Part shown: positions 20,376 to 30,351 of the stretch, one piece after another
Layout of the letters: each line of letters starts with the position of its first letter
How positions within the stretch are numbered: the first letter of the stretch is position 1
Assembly (NCBI GenBank): GCA_964035575.1
Contig: OZ037905.1
Span: 1,079,001-1,143,000, forward strand
Source: Rhynchopus sp. YZ270_cl-10
Taxonomy: Eukaryota > Euglenozoa > Diplonemea > Diplonemida > Diplonemidae
Length of the DNA: 64,000 nucleotides
Direction: 5' to 3'
Notes under the pieces: model-generated
The model's database searches: none
What the model saw: the letters and a program-made list of their open reading frames with translations, nothing else
Told to the model about the DNA's origin: nothing
Program-made: the position numbers and the translations under genes

Positions 20376-20475
20376 AAAAGGGTGCATTGAGTGACTCTGT
20401 GGTGTAAAAAGCTACATTTTTTGCACCATACCCTAATTTTTTTTCGCCTGCGGCGCCACTTGATATTATTTTTTT
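20376..20475 (-). repeat. Dispersed repeat R3, copy 2 (inverted)
   Basis: Read on the minus strand it repeats GGCGCCGCAGGCGAAAAAAA and CACCACAGAGTCACTCAA of the copy at 6920-7025. Confidence 0.6.
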
Positions 20476-20760
20476 GCTCCGCAAAAAAATAGAGTTTACA
20501 ATGTCTCAAAATGCAACTTGGCCAAAGCTGCAAAAAGTTGACCGTTTTTTCAAAATGACCCACCGTTGCAACAGCCCCTGCTTCTGGAAGACGTATTGAT
20601 TTTATACGGTTAGTGGAACGTAAGGTGCAAGACCAAGCTCCGTTAACAAAGGATTATATCCCGTTTTCTTTGTCTCGCAAACCTTACCCTGTACCTCTCC
20701 ACTCTGGCTGTCAGGGAGGCGCGCGCGAAGCGCGCGACGACCGCTTTCAACTGGGGAAAT
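20472..20760 (+). repeat. Dispersed repeat R5, copy 1
   Basis: Contains AACAGCCCCTGCTTCTGGAA, GACGTATTGATTTT and a GGCGCGCGCGAAGCGCGCGA palindrome. It is closely similar over about 290 nt to 34472-34768 in direct orientation. Confidence 0.75.
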
Positions 20761-21019
20761 TTTTTTTTCTAAACCAGCAAACCAGCAACATTTGAAAAGT
20801 GCACCTTTCAAGCTACTACCCTGAAAAAAAACGCAAAAAAAAAAAAAAAAGAGTATTTGAGTAAAAGCGAAAGGTTTCTTTTCAATCTAATTAACACACT
20901 AGGAAAGAAGGGGGCTGGAAGATATTTGATGATGGGAAGGGTAACTACATAGCATTCTAGTTTGGTTTGCACAATAAAAGGGAGGCGGTCAAAGGTGACC
21001 TTCGGAGCAACAGAAAATA

Positions 21020-21084
21020 AAGTTATTAATGCAGGCACACCTCCGACTGACCCACATACGATGCCAGCCCCGGATGAAAGCACA
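21020..21084 (+). repeat. Type D hairpin
   Basis: AAGTTATTAATGCAGGCACA then CCTCCGACTGACC and GATGCCAGCC. GCAGGCA pairs with TGCCAGC; CCTCC opens the loop. Confidence 0.65.
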
Positions 21085-21186
21085 AAGTACCCGGCACAGA
21101 AAGACCTCGCTATATTAGTACGAAACGAGCAGAAAGAAGGGTTAGTAAGGGGTATGAGTCTAGGGTTGTATGGTTGATATAGCTGG

Positions 21187-21280
21187 GGTGTGGCTGAAAA
21201 CACTCATTTTCGGGTGTGCAAAATATAAAAAAATACACCAGAAGTACCAAAGCTACACTATATTTTCGGCAAGCCACACC
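21187..21280. mobile_element. Small GGTGTGGCT-ended element
   Basis: Starts GGTGTGGCTGA and ends AAGCCACACC, 94 bp. It shares its ends, but not its inside, with the elements at 29885-30022 and 50705-50841. Confidence 0.5.
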
Positions 21281-21406
21281 AAATAGCGCGACTGAAATTT
21301 GAGAGAGAAGAAACAAAAATGATCACCCCCACTACTAATATCTAGTACGCCCTGCCCTGTTTCGTGCAATGCTATCCTTTATTCGCAATTTAGGGATAAA
21401 CAACGA

Positions 21407-21505
21407 AAAGTTGGCTTGAAATACAAAGCCGCACCTCGGTACAATGACCGGGTGTACCGTGGGTGGACACCCAACCCATGCAGTCCTATATCCATTTCGT
21501 GGTAA
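21407..21505 (+). repeat. Type E composite repeat
   Basis: GTTGGCTTGAAATACAAAGC, then TCGGTACAATGACCGGGTGT, a GGGTGGACACCC hairpin and CCATTTCGTGG. Several small hairpins lie in a row. Confidence 0.6.
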
Positions 21506-22082
21506 AAATAAAATAAAATGGTAGTCGCAGGCATCTCCGACAGATTTAATTTGCGAAGTAACTCTTTTGTGGGGTCCTCTGGGGGGGGACCCTCGGATAA
21601 CTTGCAATACGAACATGCCATTCACAGTACACACATCTTTACAAATCAAAAGGATTTAAAAAAAAAAGTTTGTTTGGCCTGTTAGGTTCAGACCTCGAAG
21701 TAAGAAACGCACATCTGGTCACAGCGACGTTTTCGATGTAAACTCTTTCAAGTTCAAAGGGAAAACACTCTGCAAGAAACTCCATCACGCAAAAGGGGAA
21801 AAAAAAGGCATAAACGAAACAAAACAGACAAAAAAAATGTACACTCAAAACGCTGCACAGAACAAAAGAAAAGGCTATAAGACGAGCCTCTCTCATCACC
21901 TTGAGAATAAAATACCTATTCACAAAACCCATTGTTAGATGATAGACTTTTTTTCTCTTCACAGGATTCTTAAAAGAGCAAACCTATACACAAAACACTC
22001 ACTTTTTTCTCTCCATTCAACCTAATTTTGAGCGGTGTTTGGCATTTAAATGGCGGAAGGTGCTGCCTAGCCAAAATCAGGT

Positions 22083-24116
22083 TTAATCATATTTCCCTCC
22101 CATTTGGATCACCGCATTTGCGAACCGCTTGAAATCATCGACAGTGTTGTGGATACCTACACTGCAACGCGCGTAGAGGTACGGCTCTGACTGGTTGAAC
22201 GTCGCGCTGAACATATGCACCGTGAGCTTGTGGTCCCTAAGGAGACGGAGCTGCAGGCTACGTGCCCCGTCCTCACCTATTCCCTTTGAGTTGGGTATGC
22301 GGAAGGTAGGCATGAGGCCATACTTCGTGGCGAAAGGCAGTGTTGCCAGACGGATCCCCTTCTGGGCGTACCACAGCTTCACCCCCCTCGCTCCCTGCAC
22401 CAGATACGGTCTCTCCCCAAAATTGTCGTTCAAAACAACCGCACGCTCCTCTTGAAACCGGATGCACGCATCGCCGTTCCTCCCCGGGGCGAGACACACA
22501 TGATCCCCCTTTGACGGTCGTCTCCCTTGAAATGGCGTAAACGATTCCCCCCAGGTGTCCCGAATCACCTTTTCTCCCATATGCGCGACGTAACGACAGT
22601 ATTTTCGCACCATAGAAAACCCCTGGCAAACCTTTTGTACAAAATCGAATGCGTCCATGACAGAAAGCCAGCTTGAGAAATCACGCAGACCGTAGTACGA
22701 AAACTCCTTCACATACCCTTGCCCGTCGAAGTAGGAGACGGTTAGGGGGCTGGTCACATCTTGCTTGAGAGGGTTGGTCACAAGAAACCCGCTGCCCCCA
22801 AATGAATAGCAAAACGACGAGAACGATGCGGTGTACCAATCCGCGCCTATCTGCGACACCTGAACAGGGATTTGACCAATCGCAAGCGTTCCATCTATTG
22901 CAACACTGATACTGTACTTATGAAAGAGACGGGTCAGCTGCTTTGCGGGAAGAAGCCACCCATTCGGCATGACATGCGCAAACACAACCAACACCGGCAA
23001 CGTAGTCTGCTTCTTCAAAAATTTTTCGATGGTCTGCACGATTGTCACATCCGAACAGGGAAGTGGCAGCTTGCACTCCAGCGCCTCTACCCCATACGTC
23101 CTCTGCGCAAATTGCGTCAACGGTTCAAACTGTTTCCCATCACCCCCCGCTGACAGATACAACAACCTATCGCCCGTTTGCCACGGCAAACACCGTACAA
23201 GACAAGACAATGCTTCTGCCGCAGACGCAACAAACACCGTATCATCAGGATCCGACGCAATCTCAGCCGCAATTCTAGAGCGGCCCTGCTGAAGACGGAA
23301 GGGGAGGGATTGGAAACGCCAGACCACGGGGTTCACTTGGTTTGCTTTATCCCATTGGGAACGCCCATCTCGGACAGGACGGGGTACTAAACCACCAGAG
23401 GCTGAGTCTAGATAGCCCGAATCGGCGTCAAAATAGAGTTTCCGCATGGCATCGCCAAAGGCTACCTCTACACCGTGCATGCGCTTCCCAAGTGTTTCCC
23501 ATTTGGTGCCCCAGGCGATATCAGATTCGAGGGATCCCAATGCATCTCCTGTTTTGTCCTTTAGGAATGTCTTCCATTTGCCTTCGAGATAGAGTTTGAA
23601 TTTGTTGTCGTGGATTGAGTGGCGGATTTTCTCAAAGAAGGTGTCAACGATGTCGACCATGGCCTCGCGTCTCGCGAAGTGGTGTTTAATCTTCTTGCGA
23701 TGAAGCGGCCTAATACGCGGATCCTTATCACAATGCAGAAGATGCCGCTCCAAAACACTCTTCTTCATCACCCAGTTGTTCTCAATCACAATGATCAGCG
23801 TCGTCACCCCCCATAAAATCCATTTGACAAAAAGCTTGTCCAAATCGATTGCAAGCACGACAATCCAACCTACCAAGGTGGCAAGAAACACTACACGCAA
23901 TACATGCACGCCATACACTGCTGCCAGCGATTTCTTTCCCATTTTTTTCCCCCCCCCTTTCTTTGTGAAACTCTGTGAGGGGGGTGATTCTGTAGATATG
24001 ACAATCCGAGGATATGGGTTTAGAGTAGCTTTTTGGGGGTTAAAAAAACCCTCCAAAAATAAGAGAAGGAAGAGGAACGGAAACAACGCAACTACAGTGA
24101 AGACGAGGCGGCGCAT
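22083..24116 (-). CDS. Membrane-anchored class V aminotransferase-fold protein lacking the PLP lysine
   Basis: A 677-residue protein. Hydrophobic segments lie at about 5-22 and between 70 and 112, then a basic linker (115-175). The rest (about 235-667) has the class V aminotransferase fold of cysteine desulfurase and isopenicillin-N epimerase-like proteins: YLDSASGGLVPRPV matches the family's YLDNAA opening, and VAIDGTLAIGQIPV (Asp408) matches VDGAHA-G. The usual His of that motif is Leu, and the expected Schiff-base lysine before GSGFL is missing (the stretch reads SFSSFCYSFGGSGFL, near 433-440). It therefore looks like an intact gene for a pseudoenzyme, perhaps a membrane-bound binding or scaffold protein. 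I chose the ATG at 24116; a start at 23942 is possible and would drop the first hydrophobic segment. Confidence 0.75.
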   Translation of the reverse strand: MRRLVFTVVALFPFLFLLLFLEGFFNPQKATLNPYPRIVISTESPPSQSFTKKGGGKKMGKKSLAAVYGVHVLRVVFLATLVGWIVVLAIDLDKLFVKWILWGVTTLIIVIENNWVMKKSVLERHLLHCDKDPRIRPLHRKKIKHHFARREAMVDIVDTFFEKIRHSIHDNKFKLYLEGKWKTFLKDKTGDALGSLESDIAWGTKWETLGKRMHGVEVAFGDAMRKLYFDADSGYLDSASGGLVPRPVRDGRSQWDKANQVNPVVWRFQSLPFRLQQGRSRIAAEIASDPDDTVFVASAAEALSCLVRCLPWQTGDRLLYLSAGGDGKQFEPLTQFAQRTYGVEALECKLPLPCSDVTIVQTIEKFLKKQTTLPVLVVFAHVMPNGWLLPAKQLTRLFHKYSISVAIDGTLAIGQIPVQVSQIGADWYTASFSSFCYSFGGSGFLVTNPLKQDVTSPLTVSYFDGQGYVKEFSYYGLRDFSSWLSVMDAFDFVQKVCQGFSMVRKYCRYVAHMGEKVIRDTWGESFTPFQGRRPSKGDHVCLAPGRNGDACIRFQEERAVVLNDNFGERPYLVQGARGVKLWYAQKGIRLATLPFATKYGLMPTFRIPNSKGIGEDGARSLQLRLLRDHKLTVHMFSATFNQSEPYLYARCSVGIHNTVDDFKRFANAVIQMGGKYD

Positions 24117-24769
24117 GATTGCTTGAGGAGGGGGACCTAGACGTCTCTGATAAGAGACTGGACGGGATGTGTAGGAGAGACGCGCAGTGACGTCACCACC
24201 CAAAGAAGAAAAAAATGACGAAGCCAGCAAAGGCCCTACCGGTACTACTGCGGTGTTCCCCCACACCCACGTCACCCCGGGGGTAGCACAGTACAGTGTA
24301 CAGCATCAAGCATAGATATGCCTAAGTGGTTGAGAATATGAACAATTCCTAAATAGATGACACACGTATTTCAGCCAGCAGACCAATACATAATCGCAAA
24401 GCTAAAGGCTGACGAGGCAGAAGGGGGGGGGGTTTTTGCCATTCGGGACACTGCAAAGCGGAGCTTGCTCTAGCAGCCGGACCCGAAGTTCTATCTGGGT
24501 GGCAAATTCGAGGGATATCTCTTGGTGGAGTAACCGACAGAAGAGGTGTGCCAGATGATGATGGCATATGCAGATCCAAAAGGAGATTGATGTTGTGTGT
24601 GCCAACCCAAGCACCCAAGCACTCAAGCACTGCAACGCTTTAAAAGAAGAAGAAAACTAAATGCTATATTTTCTGTATTCAGTTAGCTTCTTTCCCCCCC
24701 CCCTCTCCATTCCCCCCATTTACGTTTTATTACAATCGTTATTTTAAAAGGGCAAAGATCTCTCTCCCT

Positions 24770-26731
24770 CTATCTCGGCGAATGCGAGGGCGAAGCACTG
24801 CCGTTCGCCGAAGCAAGCGTTGGGCTGAACGGACTGAACGGACCCTTTGCAAAATCCAGAGAGGATGCGAGCTGTGTGGCAGATAGCACTATCGAAAGGG
24901 CGGGGGAGGAGAGTGGCCAGGGCTGGACCGGGACTGGCGCAGGAGAGCTTCCCCCAGACCCGTTTTGAGCAGCATCGATCTTATCTTTGACGCCAGAGGG
25001 TGTGTGTAGAGGGAAGTTCCGCTTAAAAACCGGGGTTTTCATCGCCAAAGACCGGATCTTCTCTTTGACAACTGTTTGCAGCATCGTCTGGAGCAGCTCC
25101 GGGTGTGCGACCTTCGTTGTGTCAACAAAGAGATTTGTTGCGTTTTGTGTAAGCGCGACTGCGTTCACCATAGCCTGCTCCGTTGCCTTGGCGTTCAGTG
25201 GGTCATATAGGGCGAGAAGGAGAAGCTGGCAACGTGGCATATTTGAATGTTTAGTACACAGAATTGTTCCTGGCTGAAGCGAATAATTGCTTGCAGAGCG
25301 GAAGTATGAGGTTCCACAGTTTGCCTTCCGGAGGGTCGCTAATGATTCTGCTATTGCCTCTACGAGAGACAAAAAAACTAATTCCGGTGATCCAATAGCG
25401 GCCTCGACGATGTGAGGTGGCATTACCTTCATAATGTCCTTCGCCACATCGCAATACGCATCGAATGATCGTGTCTGCGTATCCCCCGCCATTCTGGTAA
25501 TATCATGAATCGAAATCGGAACCAACCACGCCGTCAGCTCATCCTTCACCACTCTCCGCATCATATCCACCCTTCTCTGGATCACTGTCTTATCCAAATC
25601 CACTCCTTTTGAATCATATAAAAGACATGCCGCAGTCGCAGTTTTGATGTTAACCAATTTAACAGGACACTCAACGGACATTCCACGAACGTGCCCCACC
25701 TTTTCCCCCTTCACTGCGAGCACCGTCAAATAAAGCGAAGACGATGAATTGTCTGCTGTGATGTCCATGTTTGGGACGATGGTGTCCGGTTGTTCTGGTT
25801 GTTTTGCGTCGGAATCGGAGCGGTCTCTTGATTTGAAGGGGTTCAGGTCGCCAAGCTGTGAGCTAGGTGAAGCGCTTCCGGCAGGTGACGCACCTCCTGC
25901 TGCACGCATGATTTTGTTGACAGGGTTGAAGCGGTTGATCTGCCGGACCACGTCTGTTCCAAACCCGATCACTCCTGACCCAGCCTCGGAGGCAGAAGTG
26001 TCAGCCTCAGATTGCGCAGAGGAATACTCAAATAAACTGTTTCTGCTTCCGTTTGAGACGCTATTCGATTCTGGTGTTTCCTTTGAAAGCGACGTCGCGT
26101 TTTGTACGTAAGGGAAAGTATCTGGGTTGCGGTCCATGAGAGATTCTAACGCTTGTCTAAAAATGTGTTTTTGCTGGTGTTGCAGCTGTTTGAGGCATAT
26201 ATCCGCAGCTTGGTGCGCTATCGCAAGCTGTGCAGTGTGGGTTTCGACAAGGTGGGTCACCTCTTCTTTGCCGCCTCCGGTTTCCATTAGGGTGGCCATT
26301 TGTGCACCTTGCTCGTCTTGCAGGCGTTCGAAGGATTTAAATACAGGAGCAGACACTTTGTAGCGTTGGTACTCCTTGACAAGGAAGTGTTCCACGACTG
26401 CAGCCTTTTCGCGCATATTGGCTCGCTTTGCTACCTCGTAGTAGTTCCCCCAGTCGACGACGTATCCGGTAAGGTTTTGTGTCTCTGTGCTGGCCTGATT
26501 CTGGTTCGTGTTGTCAACTGTGTTCTGTGTCAAGTAAGCATCGTCCATCTCCCGTAACGCAATCTCAATGCACGCCGACACTGCCAACCGATGTCTCGGC
26601 ACGCAATGGTCAATCACATCCTGCTTCTCCGTCGCCCGCCAGTTCTCGTGTGTCACCGTACCCCCTGAGGTAACTCCACATTGCTTCACCCGCAACGTAT
26701 ACTGTGGAGCAGTGGGTTGGGGTGTCAACAT
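24770..26731 (-). CDS. Possible C12orf4/FERRY3-like protein
   Basis: A 653-residue soluble protein with no membrane segments. Residues 150-200 are helical with many Gln, His and Glu. 215-330 is a Ser/Pro/Asp-rich linker, 333-570 a folded region, and 590-653 a Ser/Pro tail. The phrase ILCTKHSNMPRCQLLLLALY (490-509) resembles the THSN-type motif I recall from the C12orf4 family (DUF2362; FERRY complex subunit 3, a RAB5 effector that links mRNAs to early endosomes), and the order helical region, acidic linker, C-terminal domain also fits. This assignment is from memory and tentative. The start is an ATG; a pyrimidine tract followed by TTTTAG lies just upstream. Confidence 0.55.
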   Translation of the reverse strand: MLTPQPTAPQYTLRVKQCGVTSGGTVTHENWRATEKQDVIDHCVPRHRLAVSACIEIALREMDDAYLTQNTVDNTNQNQASTETQNLTGYVVDWGNYYEVAKRANMREKAAVVEHFLVKEYQRYKVSAPVFKSFERLQDEQGAQMATLMETGGGKEEVTHLVETHTAQLAIAHQAADICLKQLQHQQKHIFRQALESLMDRNPDTFPYVQNATSLSKETPESNSVSNGSRNSLFEYSSAQSEADTSASEAGSGVIGFGTDVVRQINRFNPVNKIMRAAGGASPAGSASPSSQLGDLNPFKSRDRSDSDAKQPEQPDTIVPNMDITADNSSSSLYLTVLAVKGEKVGHVRGMSVECPVKLVNIKTATAACLLYDSKGVDLDKTVIQRRVDMMRRVVKDELTAWLVPISIHDITRMAGDTQTRSFDAYCDVAKDIMKVMPPHIVEAAIGSPELVFLSLVEAIAESLATLRKANCGTSYFRSASNYSLQPGTILCTKHSNMPRCQLLLLALYDPLNAKATEQAMVNAVALTQNATNLFVDTTKVAHPELLQTMLQTVVKEKIRSLAMKTPVFKRNFPLHTPSGVKDKIDAAQNGSGGSSPAPVPVQPWPLSSPALSIVLSATQLASSLDFAKGPFSPFSPTLASANGSASPSHSPR

Positions 26732-26970
26732 CGTTCAGTGTTACGTTCTAAAAAACCCCCTGAAAAGTAGATGCTTTTTTGTATGGGTTTTTTGTGAGCG
26801 GGGGGGTATGAGGGGGAATTGAATCCCAATAATTGAGTGATAGCTTTTCCATAAAAAAAATTTTTTTGGGATATTCGAGTGGTCAATAATAAGGAGTCAA
26901 CGCACAGCGTCAAAAAAAATCAACTTTTTTTTCTGTTGCATAATTTTTTTTACACCATCTTTTCTTTTTT

Positions 26971-27016
26971 GAAAACCTGGTAATTAGTGTAGACCCCCCA
27001 ACGACGCACTCCACTC
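26971..27016 (+). repeat. Type F repeat, diverged
   Basis: GAAAACCTGGTAATTAGTGT then AGACCCCCC and GCACTCCACT. Matches the family at 39645 and 50145 in layout. Confidence 0.5.
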
Positions 27017-27176
27017 TAGACTCAGATTTTTATTTTCTTTTTTGCTAAAAAAAACTCAGGGCGGAAACCCATCATATCAAATATTTTCACAAAAAAACAC
27101 ACACGCCCCCCTCTCCCCCCCTACAGCTATATTATGATGTGTATCATGCAATTATGACAAAGCAATTCTCACATCA

Positions 27177-27272
27177 GACCACGTGACCAGGTACCTTGGT
27201 CAATCTGACCAACTCAAAACCTGGTCAAATTACCTGGTCAACCTGACCAGGTATCCTCTGACCAGCGCACCG
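27177..27272. repeat. Cluster of CTGACCAGGTA / ACCTGGTCAA units
   Basis: About eight short units of GACCAGGT or its inverse ACCTGGTC in 95 nt, so the stretch can fold in several ways. Confidence 0.55.
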
Positions 27273-27350
27273 TGTACACTATCCGACATACCCCCTCTCT
27301 CCTCACTTAGCACGGAAGTACCAGCAGGAAGCACTACCCCCCCCTTCTTC

Positions 27351-28196
27351 TCACATCAACATCGCAAAGGTTAACCACAATACACCGGACAACACTTCGA
27401 CTCTGTTTGCAGAACTTTCCCAGTAGTGGGTGGACATGGGGGGGAGTGGGAGTGGGGCATTCGTGATGGGAGTCGCGCGGATGACCTTTCCCCAGGATAG
27501 GACGTCCCCTGCAGAGTCGTACTCCAAAGGCGCGCAGCCTACCAGAACGTTGTTCACATCTCTGTGAAATGAGACGTCAGGGATGTAGTGCCCACTGCAG
27601 TTCGACGAATTCGCCCATTTACGGATTTCAACCCTTCTTTGCCCTGACGTTATCCACATCTCCGATCCTTGCCACGCTGTAAGGCATTTCTGCTCTCTTT
27701 GCAACCTATACCCCAACAGAGTATCATTCCTGCACTGCGCCGTCGCGTAGACTGCTAGGTGAATACCAAAGGCTCGCAGGTCTTCAAAGACCTCGCTGTC
27801 GTCTTCGAAGGAGGCCCAGCAGAATCGCACTTCGTATCCTAGATTGGCTGCAGTGCAGGTATGTATCGGCATTGCTTCTGTTCGAAGCAGTTGTGTTGGG
27901 TTACATGAGGCGTTGGTGAAAGTGGTGCGTTCCCAGGCCCATATGTCCTTCCCTGTTTCAGCGCATTGTGCTTGGTAGGATTGGGGTCCATCAATAGTAA
28001 CGTCCGAATGGCAAGCGTTCCGCCCCGGTGTTATCAACGCTATGCTCGTAGCTAAATCAGGGGTGCACAGACTGCTTAGATTGTGCGGTGCGCGGAACGA
28101 CACCTCAACCGGCCACAAAGAGCCGAACCCATACGCTGCAACTTCCGCAGAGCTGACCACACTACTACATGCAAGCGTTGATAATATGCACAACAT
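27351..28196 (-). CDS. Secreted Cys-rich protein, GPI-anchor type
   Basis: A 281-residue protein. MLCILSTLACSSVVSSAEVA is a typical signal peptide. The body has about 12 cysteines and several N-glycosylation sites (NLS, NAS, NDT, NSS). The last 16 residues are hydrophobic (VEVLSGVLWLTFAMLM) after a small-residue stretch (ESSAN), as in a GPI-anchor signal. No domain family is recognised; a cell-surface role is inferred. The ATG at 28196 starts the signal peptide; the frame upstream continues 21 codons but lies in the duplicated leader. The start codon and about 175 nt upstream are duplicated at 33358-33538. Confidence 0.65.
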   Translation of the reverse strand: MLCILSTLACSSVVSSAEVAAYGFGSLWPVEVSFRAPHNLSSLCTPDLATSIALITPGRNACHSDVTIDGPQSYQAQCAETGKDIWAWERTTFTNASCNPTQLLRTEAMPIHTCTAANLGYEVRFCWASFEDDSEVFEDLRAFGIHLAVYATAQCRNDTLLGYRLQREQKCLTAWQGSEMWITSGQRRVEIRKWANSSNCSGHYIPDVSFHRDVNNVLVGCAPLEYDSAGDVLSWGKVIRATPITNAPLPLPPMSTHYWESSANRVEVLSGVLWLTFAMLM

Positions 28197-28373
28197 GGTT
28201 TTAAAATATCTCCTAATATCTTGTGTTATTTGTTGAAATGAAGAAAGAGGAAAACACAAAAATTAAAAATGATGATTTCTTTTTTTTCTTTCGACGAAAA
28301 CGGGAGGGGGGGAAGGGAAGGTGGAAGATGGTGGAAAATGGGTAAAAAAAAAAAAAAGATAGCATTTGAGCCA
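28194..28373 (-). repeat. 5' leader of the surface-protein gene, duplicated
   Basis: About 180 nt, from the start codon upstream, are nearly identical to 33358-33538 in the same orientation. It includes a 5'-ward pyrimidine tract and may hold the promoter or leader. Confidence 0.8.
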
Positions 28374-29368
28374 GGGCATATCCTAAGTCTGTACCCGGTA
28401 CCCGCGGGTTTTTGAAAAAAAGTGCGCCCCTTTTTTTTTTGCACGGCTATAAGGTCCCACGTTGCCCCTTTTTTTTGCACGAGGGGTCTAGGGGGTCTAA
28501 GGGGAAACCTACTTGACAAAAGTGCCCGTAAAAAAAATATTTGGAAAGATCTGGTGCGAAACAGTCCAAAAACACCATTTTCGGTGGGAAAAAATTCACC
28601 CCCTATGGGGTGGCCCGTGGTCGCAGCAAAGTGTCGTTTTCTAGTTTTTTGTGTACCTGTGTACTGTGTACTGTATAATTGGGTTTGCTAATCCTTAACA
28701 CTCGCAAACCCCTGTGTGTGGGTTTTTGGGTGGTTTTTGCCCACAAACGGCTTTGTCGTTTTTGGGTGTGAAAACGTGGGTTGTGTGACAAGGCAAAGGG
28801 CACGTGTGCACGACCGTGTGTGGCCCACGCAGGGTTCTGATAACGAGCAAGCGTGTTTTCGGCGCCACATACACGGGTCTGGGCCAAAAACCGGGTTTTG
28901 TGTTGAAACTTGTGGTTTTTGGTGCAAAACGCCTGTTTTGCCTATAGAATCCTTAAAGAACGCACGGTTTCAAAGGCGTTTCCACGTAAACTCCCGACAT
29001 GAAAATGGGAATTAAAAACAAAGCTCTCAGAGATCTGATTTATTGAAGTTCTCAGAAATGGCCCAACCTTTCCAATGCCAAAAAAATCTTACACTTTGGT
29101 GACTCTGCGAAATGTCGACAATCCAAACGATTGGTGGACCCCGTGTGTACTGTGTACTGTGCGGAAATTGACCAAAAACGAGAACTTGTCCATTTCGGCA
29201 AATTGACCCCACCACTGGCCGGACGGATTCCGGAAATGCAAATGCCGATGTTTAAAAGCGCCACCAACGATGAAACCTGGAAAAAAAATCAAAAAAAAAT
29301 CCGCCCCTTTTTTTTGCACCCTTTTGGCAAATTTGGCCGCTCAGACCTCATATTTAGGATATGCCCTG
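28372..29368. mobile_element. Possible TIR element, CAGGGCATATCCTAA ends
   Basis: CAGGGCATATCCTAA at the left and TTAGGATATGCCCTG at the right are perfect inverses about 1 kb apart. CAGGG ends occur in hAT elements, but I see no matching target duplication. No transposase seen. Repeat R2 lies inside. Confidence 0.45.
29168..29255 (-). repeat. Dispersed repeat R2, inverted copy
   Basis: On the minus strand: GGCATTTGCATTTCCGGAAT, then GGGTCAATTTGCCGAAATGG and a TTTTTGGTCAA end, as in 5480-5740. Confidence 0.65.
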
Positions 29369-29589
29369 CCACCCCGAGCCCGCGCGCTTCCCGCGGGTGC
29401 AGCAAATCACAGGGAGAAGCTAGGGGTTTATACAGGTTTTGGTCATTTTTGAAAACTCGGTCAGCCAAAAAACTCCGCCTGTCCCACACACGTGTATTTC
29501 AACACAAGCAGCATTGGTAGCTTTGTAGCCACTGGTGACCCACAAGCCGTAGTGGGTATCACACCTGTCTTATCAGTAAGCTCAGTACA

Positions 29590-29736
29590 TTTATAACAAC
29601 AAAGGTCCCTGGCGAAGCTACGGTACGCTACATTTCAAATATTGCGCATACCATGGCGCTTTATTTACAGCCAAACTATGTCATGGGAAGGGTGGGATGC
29701 CTGCTTGCGCCGCAGACGCACGGTACGCTACTTTTG
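29590..29736 (-). repeat. Dispersed repeat R1, copy 2 (inverted)
   Basis: Read on the minus strand it runs from GTAGCGTACCGTGCGTCTGC to TAGCTTCGCCAGGGACCTTT, colinear with 470-600. Confidence 0.65.
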
Positions 29737-29884
29737 CCTGGCTCACTCCTCGTTGGGTTCTACGAGCTCTGTCCAAATGGTCACAGTGGATCACAGGAGA
29801 ATGTTAAAGTTAAAACCCTGAACCGAGTTTCTCCGTGGACTACCCTGCAACTCAGTCAGAGATAAAAATAAAAAGGAAACAATT

Positions 29885-30022
29885 GGTGTGGCTGAAAGGG
29901 GGTGCTATTTTCTGCTATTTTCTGCTATTCTGGGCATCTGGATTTTTTGGCGCGGCTGAAGGAGGTGCTATTTTGTGCTACTTTCTGCTACTTTCTGCTA
30001 TTTTGGGGTCGTCAGCCACACC
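29885..30022. mobile_element. Miniature element with GGTGTGGCTGA ends
   Basis: 138 bp, starting GGTGTGGCTGA and ending TCAGCCACACC. The inside is built of tandem TGCTATTTTC-like units. A full-length inverted copy lies at 50705-50841. Confidence 0.75.
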
Positions 30023-30351
30023 AAACAAGCGTAGAATGATGACAAAGTAAATTGATGGCTACGAGGCTCGTTACTGAAGTACTCTCCAGTGCAGAACGCA
30101 CCAACTGTTATGTTTCTTTCGTTTTTCTGGTTGCATAGTTTTTTCCACCTTTTGGGGGTTTATGGACTGTACCATATGGTCATTCGCTTTCCTACTCATT
30201 GCTGGAGCGCAAAGGGTCAACAACAGCGCTCAGTGCCCCAAAAAACACTGTGTCGCAAGTCTGGAACACAATTCTGTCGACTTTTCTACCTGGATTTTCC
30301 ATAGCCTTTTAGTGTCCAGTAATCCAGGGGACGAGAAAAGTCTACTTTTGT

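Larger units (their letters stand above)
19688..22082. other. Gene-free spacer
   Basis: Holds repeats R3, R4 and R5, a type D and a type E repeat and a small GGTGTGGCT-ended element. No gene seen. Confidence 0.6.
26732..27350. other. Spacer with ACCTGGTCAA repeats
   Basis: Downstream of the surface-protein gene. It has a type F repeat and the GACCAGG cluster, otherwise A/T-rich without features. Confidence 0.5.

Noticed and set aside
23940-24275. An upstream extension of the aminotransferase-fold protein to 24275
   Set aside because: That start is GTG, and the added residues have no coding features; the ATG at 24116 was used.
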